Source: Nanobdellota archaeon
Lineage (GTDB): Archaea > Nanobdellota > Nanobdellia > Woesearchaeales > GW2011-AR15
Direction of reading: 5' to 3'
Length of the DNA stretch: 6,312 nt
Assembly: GCA_013335235.1 (NCBI GenBank)
Contig: JAAXVZ010000074.1
Location: forward strand, 1-6,312
How positions within the stretch are numbered: position 1 is the first letter of the stretch; every line of letters begins with the position of its first letter. Below, piece after piece: positions 1 through 6,312 of the stretch. Under the pieces are notes generated by a model. The model was given only the letters and a program-made list of their open reading frames with translations. It was not told the DNA's origin and did not search any database. The position numbers and the translations under genes were made by a program.

Positions 1-1
1 G

Positions 2-1420
<1,419 letters not shown>

Positions 1421-1436
1421 TCAACTGAGAAGTTGA
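1421..1436. promoter_or_regulatory. Perfect inverted repeat at the taw3 transcription start (possible operator)
   Basis: TCAACT, a four-base GAGA spacer, then AGTTGA form a perfect 6-base inverted repeat directly before the taw3 ATG, between it and its TATA-like box. If taw3 is leaderless, this DNA is not transcribed, so a DNA-level role such as a repressor site fits better than an RNA hairpin. The function is inferred. Confidence 0.4.
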
Positions 1437-1442
1437 GATTGT

Positions 1443-1452
1443 CTTTTAAAGG
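1443..1452 (-). promoter_or_regulatory. taw3 promoter (BRE/TATA)
   Basis: Read on the minus strand the box is CCTTTAAAAG, preceded by an A-rich TGAAAA that fits the archaeal TFB recognition element. Its centre is about 27 bases from the taw3 ATG, the expected distance for a leaderless start. Confidence 0.65.
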
Positions 1453-1478
1453 TTTTCAGTCAACCTTGAAGATGAAAA
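1453..1478. repeat. Nested inverted repeat in the divergent promoter region
   Basis: TTTTCA (1453-1458) and TGAAAA (1473-1478) are reverse complements, and between them TCAA-CC-TTGA (1460-1469) forms a shorter palindrome. The inner TCAA/TTGA arms share their outer bases with the palindrome at 1421-1436, so two similar elements flank the taw3 TATA box. This could be a paired operator, or chance in A/T-rich DNA. Confidence 0.3.
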
Positions 1479-1500
1479 AAATGTGCGAGGAAACGAAACA

Positions 1501-1507
1501 TTTATAA
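1501..1507 (+). promoter_or_regulatory. Promoter of the 1531 gene
   Basis: TTTATAA preceded by CGAAACA (BRE-like) is centred about 27 bases before the ATG at 1531, indicating a leaderless transcript and supporting this ATG over the in-frame ATG at 1546. No Shine-Dalgarno sequence is present. Confidence 0.65.
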
Positions 1508-1530
1508 CCCCAAATAACTACTAAAAAGTA

Positions 1531-2112
1531 ATGACATTATTGGCGATGACCTGTATTCAGCTCAGAAATCAGACAGGCCAGATATATGGAGAACCGTTGC
1601 TTGAAGAGATAGTCAGCAGCATCTCCGGAACCGATCAAAGGATCAAGCGAAAGGGCGCCATCAAGGAATTGTTTGGTGAAGGTTATGATGCAGTGACTCT
1701 AAAGGAAAATGAAAATCCAAAATATGCAGACGTCCACAAACTCACAAAATCTGGACTTTCTTACCTTGTGAAGATACATTCACCATGGGAAGTCCTAGAA
1801 GAGATATACAGAAGTCAGTCTGTATTAGGCAGGCTTGCCCTCTCACATGCTGCTGTACCGATAGCACGGACATTTGTGCATGATAATTATGGAGAAAAAA
1901 ATAGGGTTGTCATAAGAAGGTATCAAGATGTCCCGACATTAAACCAAGTGCCTCTTGCTGAAGGATTGACATTAGCCAGTGCCTGCAGGAGCAGATTGAT
2001 AGTCAGTGGTTTTGGTCTAATTCCTCTCACAAGAGAAGATCTGCCTAATTTTGTGAAAGACCCAATTTATGGAGGTATGCTGCTTGATTATAATATGATT
2101 ACTTCTTTCTGA
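1531..2112 (+). CDS. Uncharacterised protein with degenerate kinase-like features
   Basis: I do not recognise this 193-residue protein as a named family. It has no signal peptide or membrane helix. Parts read like a protein-kinase fold: a glycine-loop-like GEGYDAV (49-55), a strand with a possible ATP-binding lysine YLVKI (Lys81), a following helix with Glu87/90/91, a strand and hinge-like VVIRRYQD (126-133), and near the C-terminus an Asn173 lying 13 residues before Asp186 in LLDYNM, the same spacing as the Asn and DFG Asp of protein kinases. The usual catalytic Asp position, five before Asn173, is Arg168, though Asp170 is near. The protein ends seven residues after Asp186, so the rest of a kinase C-lobe is absent. 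It could be a minimal or dead kinase relative, or something unrelated. It is divergent from taw3 and has its own promoter. Confidence 0.75.
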   Translation: MTLLAMTCIQLRNQTGQIYGEPLLEEIVSSISGTDQRIKRKGAIKELFGEGYDAVTLKENENPKYADVHKLTKSGLSYLVKIHSPWEVLEEIYRSQSVLGRLALSHAAVPIARTFVHDNYGEKNRVVIRRYQDVPTLNQVPLAEGLTLASACRSRLIVSGFGLIPLTREDLPNFVKDPIYGGMLLDYNMITSF

Positions 2113-2152
2113 ATACTCATAGATAATTGAGGTTTTGTGCTCTGGAGTAAAC

Positions 2153-2160
2153 TATTTAAA
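2153..2160 (+). promoter_or_regulatory. FKBP gene promoter
   Basis: TATTTAAA, preceded by GAGTAAAC, is centred about 27 bases before the ATG at 2184, again the leaderless spacing. An AAAGGA lies only three bases before the ATG, too close to serve as a good ribosome-binding site. Confidence 0.65.
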
Positions 2161-2183
2161 CGCTCGGCAAATCTAAAGGATTC

Positions 2184-2879
2184 ATGAAACTCAAGAAGCA
2201 TGATTTTGTCGAAGTCGAATATACTGGAAAGCTAGAGAATGGCGTTGTATTTGATACTACTGATGCAAAAACTGCTGCAATGTCAGGGATAAAGAGAGAC
2301 GCATCCACTTTCGGGCCTGTCACAATCTGCCTTGGAGAAGGGCACATCCTAAAAGCGATTGATGAAAAGATCATGGAGCACGGCCTTGGCGATTTCAAGA
2401 TAACGATACAGCCAGAAGGCGCTTTCGGCAAGAAGAACGCAAAGCTATTGAAGCTTGTTCCGATGAAGGTATTCATGAAGGAAAAGATAATGCCATACCC
2501 TGGCCTTGAGGTAAACCTAGATAACACATACGGGATTGTAAGGAGTGTTTCTGGCGGCCGGGTGATTGTTGATTTCAACCACCCATTATCAGGACATGTT
2601 GTGAAATATGATGTCAAGACACTGAAAACAATTGAAAGCACGCTGGACAAGGCAAAGGCAGTCTTCAAGAACGAACTGAACTTCACCCCGAAGCTAGAGC
2701 TGGCTGAAGGCCACCTAGTCATAGATGAGAAGTTCCCTGAAGAGGTTTTGGAATCATTAAAAAAGAGGCTGATAGAGCTCGTCCCTGAGCTGAAGGATGT
2801 TTCAATCAAGAAGCATGAGCACAAGGAAGAGACAGTAGACGAACATAAGGGACATACACATAAGAAAGCCTCCGAGTAG
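2184..2879 (+). CDS. FKBP-type peptidyl-prolyl cis-trans isomerase, long archaeal type with His-rich tail
   Basis: A cytosolic prolyl isomerase and chaperone of the SlyD/archaeal FKBP group, which speeds cis-trans isomerisation at proline bonds. The FKBP core is split as usual: residues 7-26 (VEYTGKLENGVVFDTT) and 48-82 (LGEGHILKAIDEKIMEHGLG, then EGAFG) form the first part, an insert-in-flap chaperone domain follows (about 85-128), and VDFNHPLSGHVVKYDV (129-144) closes the fold. This NHPL-G block is the SlyD-type signature. A further domain (about 150-207) is typical of the longer archaeal forms. The last 22 residues are charged and carry five His (211, 213, 221, 224, 226), suggestive of metal binding as in SlyD. 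With no signal peptide, a cytosolic location is inferred. The gene precedes ftsZ by 59 bases, but ftsZ has its own promoter. Confidence 0.94.
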   Translation: MKLKKHDFVEVEYTGKLENGVVFDTTDAKTAAMSGIKRDASTFGPVTICLGEGHILKAIDEKIMEHGLGDFKITIQPEGAFGKKNAKLLKLVPMKVFMKEKIMPYPGLEVNLDNTYGIVRSVSGGRVIVDFNHPLSGHVVKYDVKTLKTIESTLDKAKAVFKNELNFTPKLELAEGHLVIDEKFPEEVLESLKKRLIELVPELKDVSIKKHEHKEETVDEHKGHTHKKASE

Positions 2880-2887
2880 TTCTCGGA
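2871..2887. repeat. Inverted repeat across the FKBP stop codon, next to the ftsZ promoter
   Basis: TCCGAG and CTCGGA form a perfect 6-base inverted repeat around a five-base TAGTT spacer that contains the FKBP stop codon. The 3' arm runs straight into the GAAAC and TATA-like box of ftsZ. It may be an RNA hairpin marking the FKBP 3' end, though no T-run follows, or a protein site upstream of the ftsZ promoter. Confidence 0.45.
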
Positions 2888-2890
2888 AAC

Positions 2891-2900
2891 TTTAAATATA
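2891..2900 (+). promoter_or_regulatory. ftsZ promoter
   Basis: TTTAAATATA preceded by CGGAAAC matches archaeal BRE plus TATA. Counting about 26 bases downstream puts the transcript start near 2918-2924, giving a short leader of about 15-20 bases before the TTG start, unlike the leaderless neighbours. Confidence 0.65.
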
Positions 2901-2926
2901 AGTGTAGCGTTTAGATACACTATACT

Positions 2927-2937
2927 GGGGTGGTGAT
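2927..2937 (+). promoter_or_regulatory. ftsZ Shine-Dalgarno sequence
   Basis: GGGGTGGTGAT contains two copies of GGTG (2929-2932 and 2932-2935), which pair with the CACC of the archaeal 16S rRNA 3' end. The first copy is six bases before TTG at 2939, good spacing, and so favours that start over the GTG codons at 2930 and 2933, which lie inside the motif. Confidence 0.55.
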
Positions 2938-2938
2938 T

Positions 2939-4066
2939 TTGGATAGCATTATTAAAGCAGCAGCTCAAAAAGCGCATCTTAATCCTAAAGGAATTTCTTT
3001 GGATGCAACAACAAAACAGAATTCAGCAGACGCTGAACTAGCTGAGATTCTCAAGAAGCAGAAAGCGACAATAAAGGTTGTCGGCTGCGGCGGAGCAGGC
3101 AACAACACAATCAACAGGATAACTGAGGTAGGCATAGTCGGCGCAGAGACCGTCGCCATCAATACAGACGCGCAAGACCTTCTTTATACAAGCGCAGACA
3201 AGAAGATCCTGATTGGAAAAGAACTGACAAAAGGACTTGGAGCAGGCTCTATCCCTAAGATCGGCGAAGAGGCTGCAAGAGAGACTGAGAACGAGGTCAA
3301 GACTTCGCTTCAGGGTGCAGACATGATATTTGTAACCTGCGGACTCGGAGGAGGGACAGGAACCGGGTCAGCTCCTGTAGTAGCTGAGATCGCAAAGAAG
3401 CTTGGCGCACTTGTCGTCGGCATTGTAACCCTGCCTTTCTCGATGGAAGGTAACAGGAGATATGACAATGCCATGATCGGCCTGGAGAAACTAGAGCAGA
3501 ATGTCGATACACTTATCGTTATTCCAAACGATAAGTTGCTGGAGCTCGCGCCAGACCTTCCTTTGCATACTGCATTCAAGGTTGCTGACGAGATATTGAC
3601 AAACGCAGTCAAAGGCATAGCTGAACTAGTGACTAAAGCTGGACTCGTCAATCTTGATTTTGCAGATATCAGGGCCATCATGGGCTCAGGCGGTGTCGCC
3701 TTGATTGGTGTCGGAGAGTCTGACACAGAGAACAGGGCAACAGAAGCTGTCCAGAAAGCTATAGAGAACCCACTCCTTGACGTCGATATCACCGGCGCTA
3801 CCGGAGCGCTCATCAATGTCGCAGGCGGACCAGATATGACACTTGAAGAGGCAAGGAAAGTTGTCGAGACAGTCAGCTCGAAGCTTGATGAGGACGCAAG
3901 AGTCATCTGGGGAGCCCAGATTGCTGATGACCTGGAAGGGACTATCAGGACAATCCTAATAATAACTGGTGTCAAGAGCAGCCAGATACTTGGTCCCAGA
4001 AGGAAGCTTGTCGACAAGAAGAAGAAGGATATCGAGGCTGAATTGGGCATAGAGTTCGTCAACTAG
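2939..4066 (+). CDS. ftsZ: Cell division protein FtsZ (archaeal)
   Basis: FtsZ is the tubulin-like GTPase that polymerises into the division ring. Numbering from TTG (375 residues): an N-terminal extension (1-45), then VGCGGAGNN (48-56), NTDAQ (75-79), the tubulin GTP-binding signature GGGTGTG (137-143), LPFSMEG with RRYDN (165-177) that contact the nucleotide, and the T7 synergy loop NLDFADIR (238-245), whose Asp240 and Asp243 drive GTP hydrolysis in the neighbouring subunit. The C-terminus ends in GIEFVN, as archaeal FtsZ proteins often do. All key residues are intact. The TTG start gives MDSIIKAA, like the MDSI start of haloarchaeal FtsZ1; GTG at 2930 would add three residues. A short leader and Shine-Dalgarno sequence precede it. 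The secE-nusG genes often found beside ftsZ in Euryarchaeota are absent, with a GNAT gene downstream instead. Confidence 0.97.
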   Translation: MDSIIKAAAQKAHLNPKGISLDATTKQNSADAELAEILKKQKATIKVVGCGGAGNNTINRITEVGIVGAETVAINTDAQDLLYTSADKKILIGKELTKGLGAGSIPKIGEEAARETENEVKTSLQGADMIFVTCGLGGGTGTGSAPVVAEIAKKLGALVVGIVTLPFSMEGNRRYDNAMIGLEKLEQNVDTLIVIPNDKLLELAPDLPLHTAFKVADEILTNAVKGIAELVTKAGLVNLDFADIRAIMGSGGVALIGVGESDTENRATEAVQKAIENPLLDVDITGATGALINVAGGPDMTLEEARKVVETVSSKLDEDARVIWGAQIADDLEGTIRTILIITGVKSSQILGPRRKLVDKKKKDIEAELGIEFVN

Positions 4067-4086
4067 ATATCGACGAGCCTTTTTTT
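4054..4086 (+). terminator. ftsZ terminator: stem-loop across the stop codon plus T-run
   Basis: GTTCGTC (4054-4060) pairs with GACGAGC (4072-4078) in a 7-base stem with one G-T wobble; the 11-base loop contains the ftsZ stop codon. One base later comes a run of seven T's (4080-4086). The T-run alone would be enough for archaeal termination; the hairpin is weak. Confidence 0.55.
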
Positions 4087-4125
4087 CTTACCACCTTTAT
4101 TCCTTGATCCAATGCGTTAGATAAG

Positions 4126-4133
4126 CTTTAAAT
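4126..4133 (+). promoter_or_regulatory. GNAT gene promoter
   Basis: CTTTAAAT, centred about 26 bases before the ATG at 4156, with no Shine-Dalgarno sequence between, indicates a leaderless transcript separate from ftsZ. Confidence 0.6.
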
Positions 4134-4155
4134 CCCAATACCCTAATCCAAGAGC

Positions 4156-4584
4156 ATGGAAAAACTGAGAATCACACTAATAAAAACAAAAACAGACTAT
4201 GCACAAGCTATAGTCATAAGGTACAAGGTATTTGTCCTAGAGCAGAAGGTCCCGGCAGAGCTTGAGATAGAGCATGAGGATAACTGCGCTCATTTTTTGG
4301 CGGCCCAAGACAAGACGCCAGTAGGCTGCGCACGCGTGCGGAAAGTCGGGAAGAAACTGAAACTCGAGAGGCTTGCTATACTTAAAGAGCACAGAGGGAA
4401 GGGGTATGGGAAAGAGATTGTGCTGGAACTAGTCAATTATTGCAGAAGGAAAAAGCCTGAAGAGATATACATGAACGCCCAGTACTACCTGCTTGATTTC
4501 TATAAAGCGCTGGGTTTTGTCCAGAAAGGGAAGAAGTTCGAGGAAGCCGGTATTGAGCATATCAAGATGGTGCTAAATACTTAA
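4156..4584 (+). CDS. GNAT family N-acetyltransferase (ElaA-like)
   Basis: A single-domain GNAT enzyme of 142 residues, which transfers an acetyl group from acetyl-CoA to an amine of an unknown substrate. Evidence in order: RYKVFVLEQKVPAELEIEHED (22-42), the start of many ElaA-like GNATs; ARVRK (59-63) and LERLAIL (70-76) leading into motif A; the pyrophosphate-binding loop HRGKGYG (79-85), matching the R/Q-x-x-G-x-G/A rule; MNAQ (106-109); FYKALGF (115-121), the motif B helix; and FEEAGIEHIKM (128-138), the closing strand. No membrane segment or signal peptide. The substrate cannot be told from sequence; amino groups of proteins, metabolites or antibiotics are all possible. It stands alone with its own promoter between ftsZ and the HExxH gene. 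Confidence 0.93.
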   Translation: MEKLRITLIKTKTDYAQAIVIRYKVFVLEQKVPAELEIEHEDNCAHFLAAQDKTPVGCARVRKVGKKLKLERLAILKEHRGKGYGKEIVLELVNYCRRKKPEEIYMNAQYYLLDFYKALGFVQKGKKFEEAGIEHIKMVLNT

Positions 4585-4619
4585 TAAACAACTTTGTTAC
4601 CACTAATAAATAACAACAA

Positions 4620-4626
4620 TTATAAA
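4620..4626 (+). promoter_or_regulatory. Promoter of the HExxH gene
   Basis: TTATAAA, preceded by A-rich ACAACAA, is centred 27 bases before the ATG at 4650. This spacing favours the in-frame ATG at 4650 over the overlapping ATG at 4646, which is in another frame and ends after ten codons. Confidence 0.6.
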
Positions 4627-4649
4627 CTAGTTTCTATTTTCATATATGG

Positions 4650-5729
4650 ATGAAAGGAGAAGTAGTCTTTCCGTGTGAAGATAATGCTACCATTATTAGT
4701 AAAACTGAGGCATTATTAGAGGAACGGCTGGCGCGCAGGCAGGAATTCGGGCTACAGGTGCCAAATGATTTCAACTTCAAGATGCATCTTTTCGGCACAT
4801 CGCTTGCTAATGCCAGTCCTGAAAACAACACAATCAGCTTATTTCTATTCAATCTATCGATGGGTCACTGGAAAACAAAAGAAGAAGCGTCCCTGGCCCA
4901 ATACGCAGCCGACCTTCAGCAGGAAATCGCGAATCTAATGCCTTATTCAAGTGTTGTCAGCGAATATGCAACGAAACTGCTATTTTCGTCTGACATCAAT
5001 GCGACCATGAAGGAATTGGAAGAAGGCCTTGTGAATATGGGCCTCAGACCAGACACCTTAAGGTATTTCCATAATAATGCGCCAATATATTCTAGGGCGC
5101 TAAGCAACAATGCATTTATAGCTGCGTTCAATAGGATTTATCCTACTGTTGAATTAAAAGATAAAGGCACCTTGGATCATGAGATAGATCATCTTGAAAG
5201 GTTTCAGAATCCAGATTACCAAAAATATCTTGCATCACACAGACAATATTACCAGACAAAAGAACAAAAACATGCATTGGACGTACTGAAACAATGGTCA
5301 CAGCTTGATCCGGACCTGGAGATAAGAGCCAGATTTGTCCAAGGTGTACTCACAGGCAACACTGACCTGAAAGCGATCAAAGACGATGCCCTATCTATTT
5401 ATTGGAGATCGTATGTAAATGGAACGAATTTGGAACATATGGCGCAACTTTGCTGTTTTAGCCACGGATATGGCAACACAAAGGGAATCAAAAGTGGTTC
5501 ATATTCCTGGGTTATGTCACATGCTTTATCTGGTGGGGCCAGTACCAAATACTACAGGAATCTCTCAGGCAGCGAGATTGATAATTATGGAGTAGAGCAA
5601 GTATTGGAAAAAGAGCTACCTGAGTGGAAACAAAGATTTTATAATAATGCAGTCAAGGCTGCAAACAGATACGAAAAAGAATTCAGCAGAAGGTTGCAGG
5701 GAGATAAAAAGAAGTTCTGGGTTTTCTGA
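4650..5729 (+). CDS. Uncharacterised protein with HExxH zinc-peptidase-like motif
   Basis: I do not recognise the family. The 359-residue protein has a classical zinc-protease motif, HEIDH (177-181), in the setting TLDHEIDHLERF. A possible third zinc ligand is Glu224 in DLEIRARFV, 43 residues further, with a surrounding E-I-R-A-R pattern like the helix that carries the Glu ligand in gluzincin-type peptidases. The N-terminal 170 residues are mostly helical and rich in Glu/Lys; the C-terminal part holds LCCFSHGYG (267-275) and a Lys/Arg/Glu helix up to FWVF at the end. No signal peptide or membrane helix, so a cytosolic enzyme is most likely. The context (own leaderless promoter, after a GNAT gene) gives no clue to the target. 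HExxH can occur by chance, so peptidase activity is an inference. Confidence 0.85.
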   Translation: MKGEVVFPCEDNATIISKTEALLEERLARRQEFGLQVPNDFNFKMHLFGTSLANASPENNTISLFLFNLSMGHWKTKEEASLAQYAADLQQEIANLMPYSSVVSEYATKLLFSSDINATMKELEEGLVNMGLRPDTLRYFHNNAPIYSRALSNNAFIAAFNRIYPTVELKDKGTLDHEIDHLERFQNPDYQKYLASHRQYYQTKEQKHALDVLKQWSQLDPDLEIRARFVQGVLTGNTDLKAIKDDALSIYWRSYVNGTNLEHMAQLCCFSHGYGNTKGIKSGSYSWVMSHALSGGASTKYYRNLSGSEIDNYGVEQVLEKELPEWKQRFYNNAVKAANRYEKEFSRRLQGDKKKFWVF

Positions 5730-5803
5730 TCTTCTGAAACCGCTAATAATCGAATGCAATCCCACACCATGTTAGATGGCATTGATTTATCTTGACCGCA
5801 AAT

Positions 5804-5812
5804 CTTTTTAAC
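5804..5812 (+). promoter_or_regulatory. Promoter before the argS-like start
   Basis: CTTTTTAAC, preceded by CGCAAAT, is centred about 26 bases before the ATG at 5834. The spacing repeats that of the other genes and argues that a real gene begins at 5834. Confidence 0.55.
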
Positions 5813-5833
5813 CCAACACTAATCTTGATTCTC

Positions 5834-6061
5834 ATGGACTTCAAGACTGAGGTCGCTAAATCCTTTTCGAATACAGTTGATGGCATGACTCTGCAGCAAA
5901 AAAACAGAAAATTTATGTCCCAGAATAAGCTACAAAACGCCTGTCTGGAATCAGCTGCACTTTTCCCTCAGAGATATAAACGTTTCCAACCTTTGCTGCT
6001 GGAAAACTGCATTTTCCGTCGTATACTATATTCATCGACGAATGCTCACTCTCTGAACTGA
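5834..6061 (+). pseudogene. argS: Possible arginyl-tRNA synthetase start, lost after about 22 codons
   Basis: The first 22 residues, MDFKTEVAKSFSNTVDGMTLQ and one more Gln, resemble the N-terminus of arginyl-tRNA synthetases of the form MDFKxEVAKxLxxxVDG, which charge tRNA-Arg with arginine. The next expected block (an IEIPPxxxxGDYAFPCF-like stretch) is absent: after an A-run at 5898-5904 the frame reads KNRKFMSQNK and other unrelated sequence until the stop at 6061, giving 75 residues where ArgS has over 500. The same DNA is a better coding match on the minus strand. The likeliest reading is a real gene start cut by a chimeric join near 5898. The argS assignment rests on a short stretch from memory and is tentative; the leaderless-type promoter upstream is independent support that a gene begins here. 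Confidence 0.4.
5897..5912 (-). terminator. T-rich 3' end of the minus-strand gene
   Basis: Directly after the minus-strand stop codon (5913-5915) the minus strand reads ATTTTCTG then seven T's. That is a good archaeal T-tract terminator and supports the minus-strand gene. It also lies at the point where the plus-strand argS-like reading is lost. Confidence 0.4.
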
Positions 6062-6266
6062 GTTTTGCAAGCGAACCAATATTTGACCCGCTTAAACCGC
6101 CTGTTGATCCAATTAAGCTTAATCCTTCATTATTATAATCCCTCAGATAGAAATAAGCTAATTTGCTATATCTTGAGTCACGCAGCTTTAGATAGACTGT
6201 CGCAGTTTCATCAACCAAGATTGGTTCACCAGGCTCATAAGACGCTGAAGTCAACCACTCAGGCAC
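5913..6266 (-). CDS. Hypothetical protein, C-terminal part, beta-rich
   Basis: No family recognised. From GTG at 6266 it gives 117 residues; the frame stays open upstream to 6305, ending at a TGA (6306-6308) only four bases from the window edge, so the start may be outside and the TGA could be an end-of-contig error. The sequence looks protein-like: SASYEPGEPILVDETATVYL followed by strand-and-turn patterns (TVYLKLRD, LAYFYLRDY, VGNVYISEGKVQLI) and a Ser/Gly-rich middle, suggesting the tail of a beta-sandwich, perhaps extracellular. A T-rich tract follows its stop codon. No start-linked promoter was found for the GTG. It overlaps the argS-like reading frame by 149 bases on the other strand; the two cannot both be full genes. 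Confidence 0.45.
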   Translation of the reverse strand: MPEWLTSASYEPGEPILVDETATVYLKLRDSRYSKLAYFYLRDYNNEGLSLIGSTGGLSGSNIGSLAKLSSESEHSSMNIVYDGKCSFPAAKVGNVYISEGKVQLIPDRRFVAYSGT

Positions 6267-6282
6267 GATACTACTATAATTG

Positions 6283-6304
6283 TCTCTCGGAGATTCTCCA
6301 GAGA
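6283..6304. repeat. Imperfect palindrome at the right edge
   Basis: TCTCT-C-GGAG, a three-base ATT loop, then CTCC-AGAGA: nine paired positions with a single bulged C. It sits eight bases from the window end. It is not a copy-back of the flanking DNA, since the bases outside the arms do not match. A hairpin here could have stopped assembly, or may be chance. Confidence 0.35.
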
Positions 6305-6312
6305 TTCATCCG

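Noticed and set aside
1519..1530. TACT-AAAA-AGTA between the TATA box and the ATG at 1531
   Set aside because: Four-base arms in A-rich DNA are expected by chance.
2156..2977. Long open frame (273 codons) on the minus strand over the FKBP gene
   Set aside because: It is the mirror of the FKBP coding sequence, Ser/Phe-rich with no recognisable motif, and would cover two promoters on the other strand.
3310..4062. Long open frame (250 codons) on the minus strand inside ftsZ
   Set aside because: It is antisense to an intact, strongly conserved ftsZ and its translation is Ser/Pro/Thr-rich low-complexity sequence, as expected of a shadow frame; no promoter was seen.
4067..4155. secE-nusG genes expected downstream of ftsZ in many Euryarchaeota
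   Set aside because: The downstream gene is a GNAT acetyltransferase; no SecE-like membrane protein or NusG sequence occurs in any frame.
4646..4678. Ten-codon micro-frame starting at the ATG that overlaps the HExxH gene start
   Set aside because: The predicted transcript start is at about 4650, so this ATG would lie outside the RNA; it looks like a chance ATG in ATATATGGATG.
5753..5783. AATGC...GCATT with an inner CCAT/ATGG pairing between the HExxH and argS-like genes
   Set aside because: The arms are short and need a large bulge; no T-run follows, so neither a terminator nor an operator can be supported.

Overview
The window looks like DNA from an archaeon, most likely a DPANN-type lineage (Woesearchaeota-like is my best guess). 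The evidence is archaeal FtsZ, the archaeal wyosine-pathway enzyme Taw3, a long archaeal-type FKBP isomerase, a surface protein tail of the Ig-like plus C-terminal membrane anchor kind, and archaeal promoters. At least five genes have a TATA-like box about 26-27 bases before the start codon, as expected for leaderless transcripts. The first ~270 bases do not fit: they are about 67% GC (160 of 240 bases counted in 1-240) against 45% at 301-540, and they encode a piece of a bacterial-type S-adenosylhomocysteine hydrolase.

Layout: 2-865 (+) is one open frame joining the ahcY piece to an archaeal surface-protein C-terminus, best read as a chimeric join. 839-1420 (-) is taw3, overlapping its neighbour tail to tail. 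The 110-base divergent region 1421-1530 holds two promoters and two palindromes. 1531-2112 (+) is an orphan with faint protein-kinase-like features. 2184-2879 (+) is an FKBP-type prolyl isomerase with a His-rich tail. 2939-4066 (+) is ftsZ with its own promoter, a short leader and a TTG start. 4156-4584 (+) is a GNAT acetyltransferase. 4650-5729 (+) is an unrecognised protein with an HExxH motif. 5834 onward (+) looks like the first codons of argS, but the reading is lost after about 22 codons and the rest of the window is better explained by a minus-strand gene tail (stop at 5913), so a second join near 5898 is likely.

The genes look like single-gene transcription units rather than one operon. 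Functions cover tRNA modification (Taw3), protein folding (FKBP), cell division (FtsZ), acetylation (GNAT), possible proteolysis (HExxH) and translation (argS start). Nothing seen ties them into one pathway. No tRNA, rRNA, CRISPR array or insertion sequence was seen, and no gene-free stretch exceeds 300 bases.
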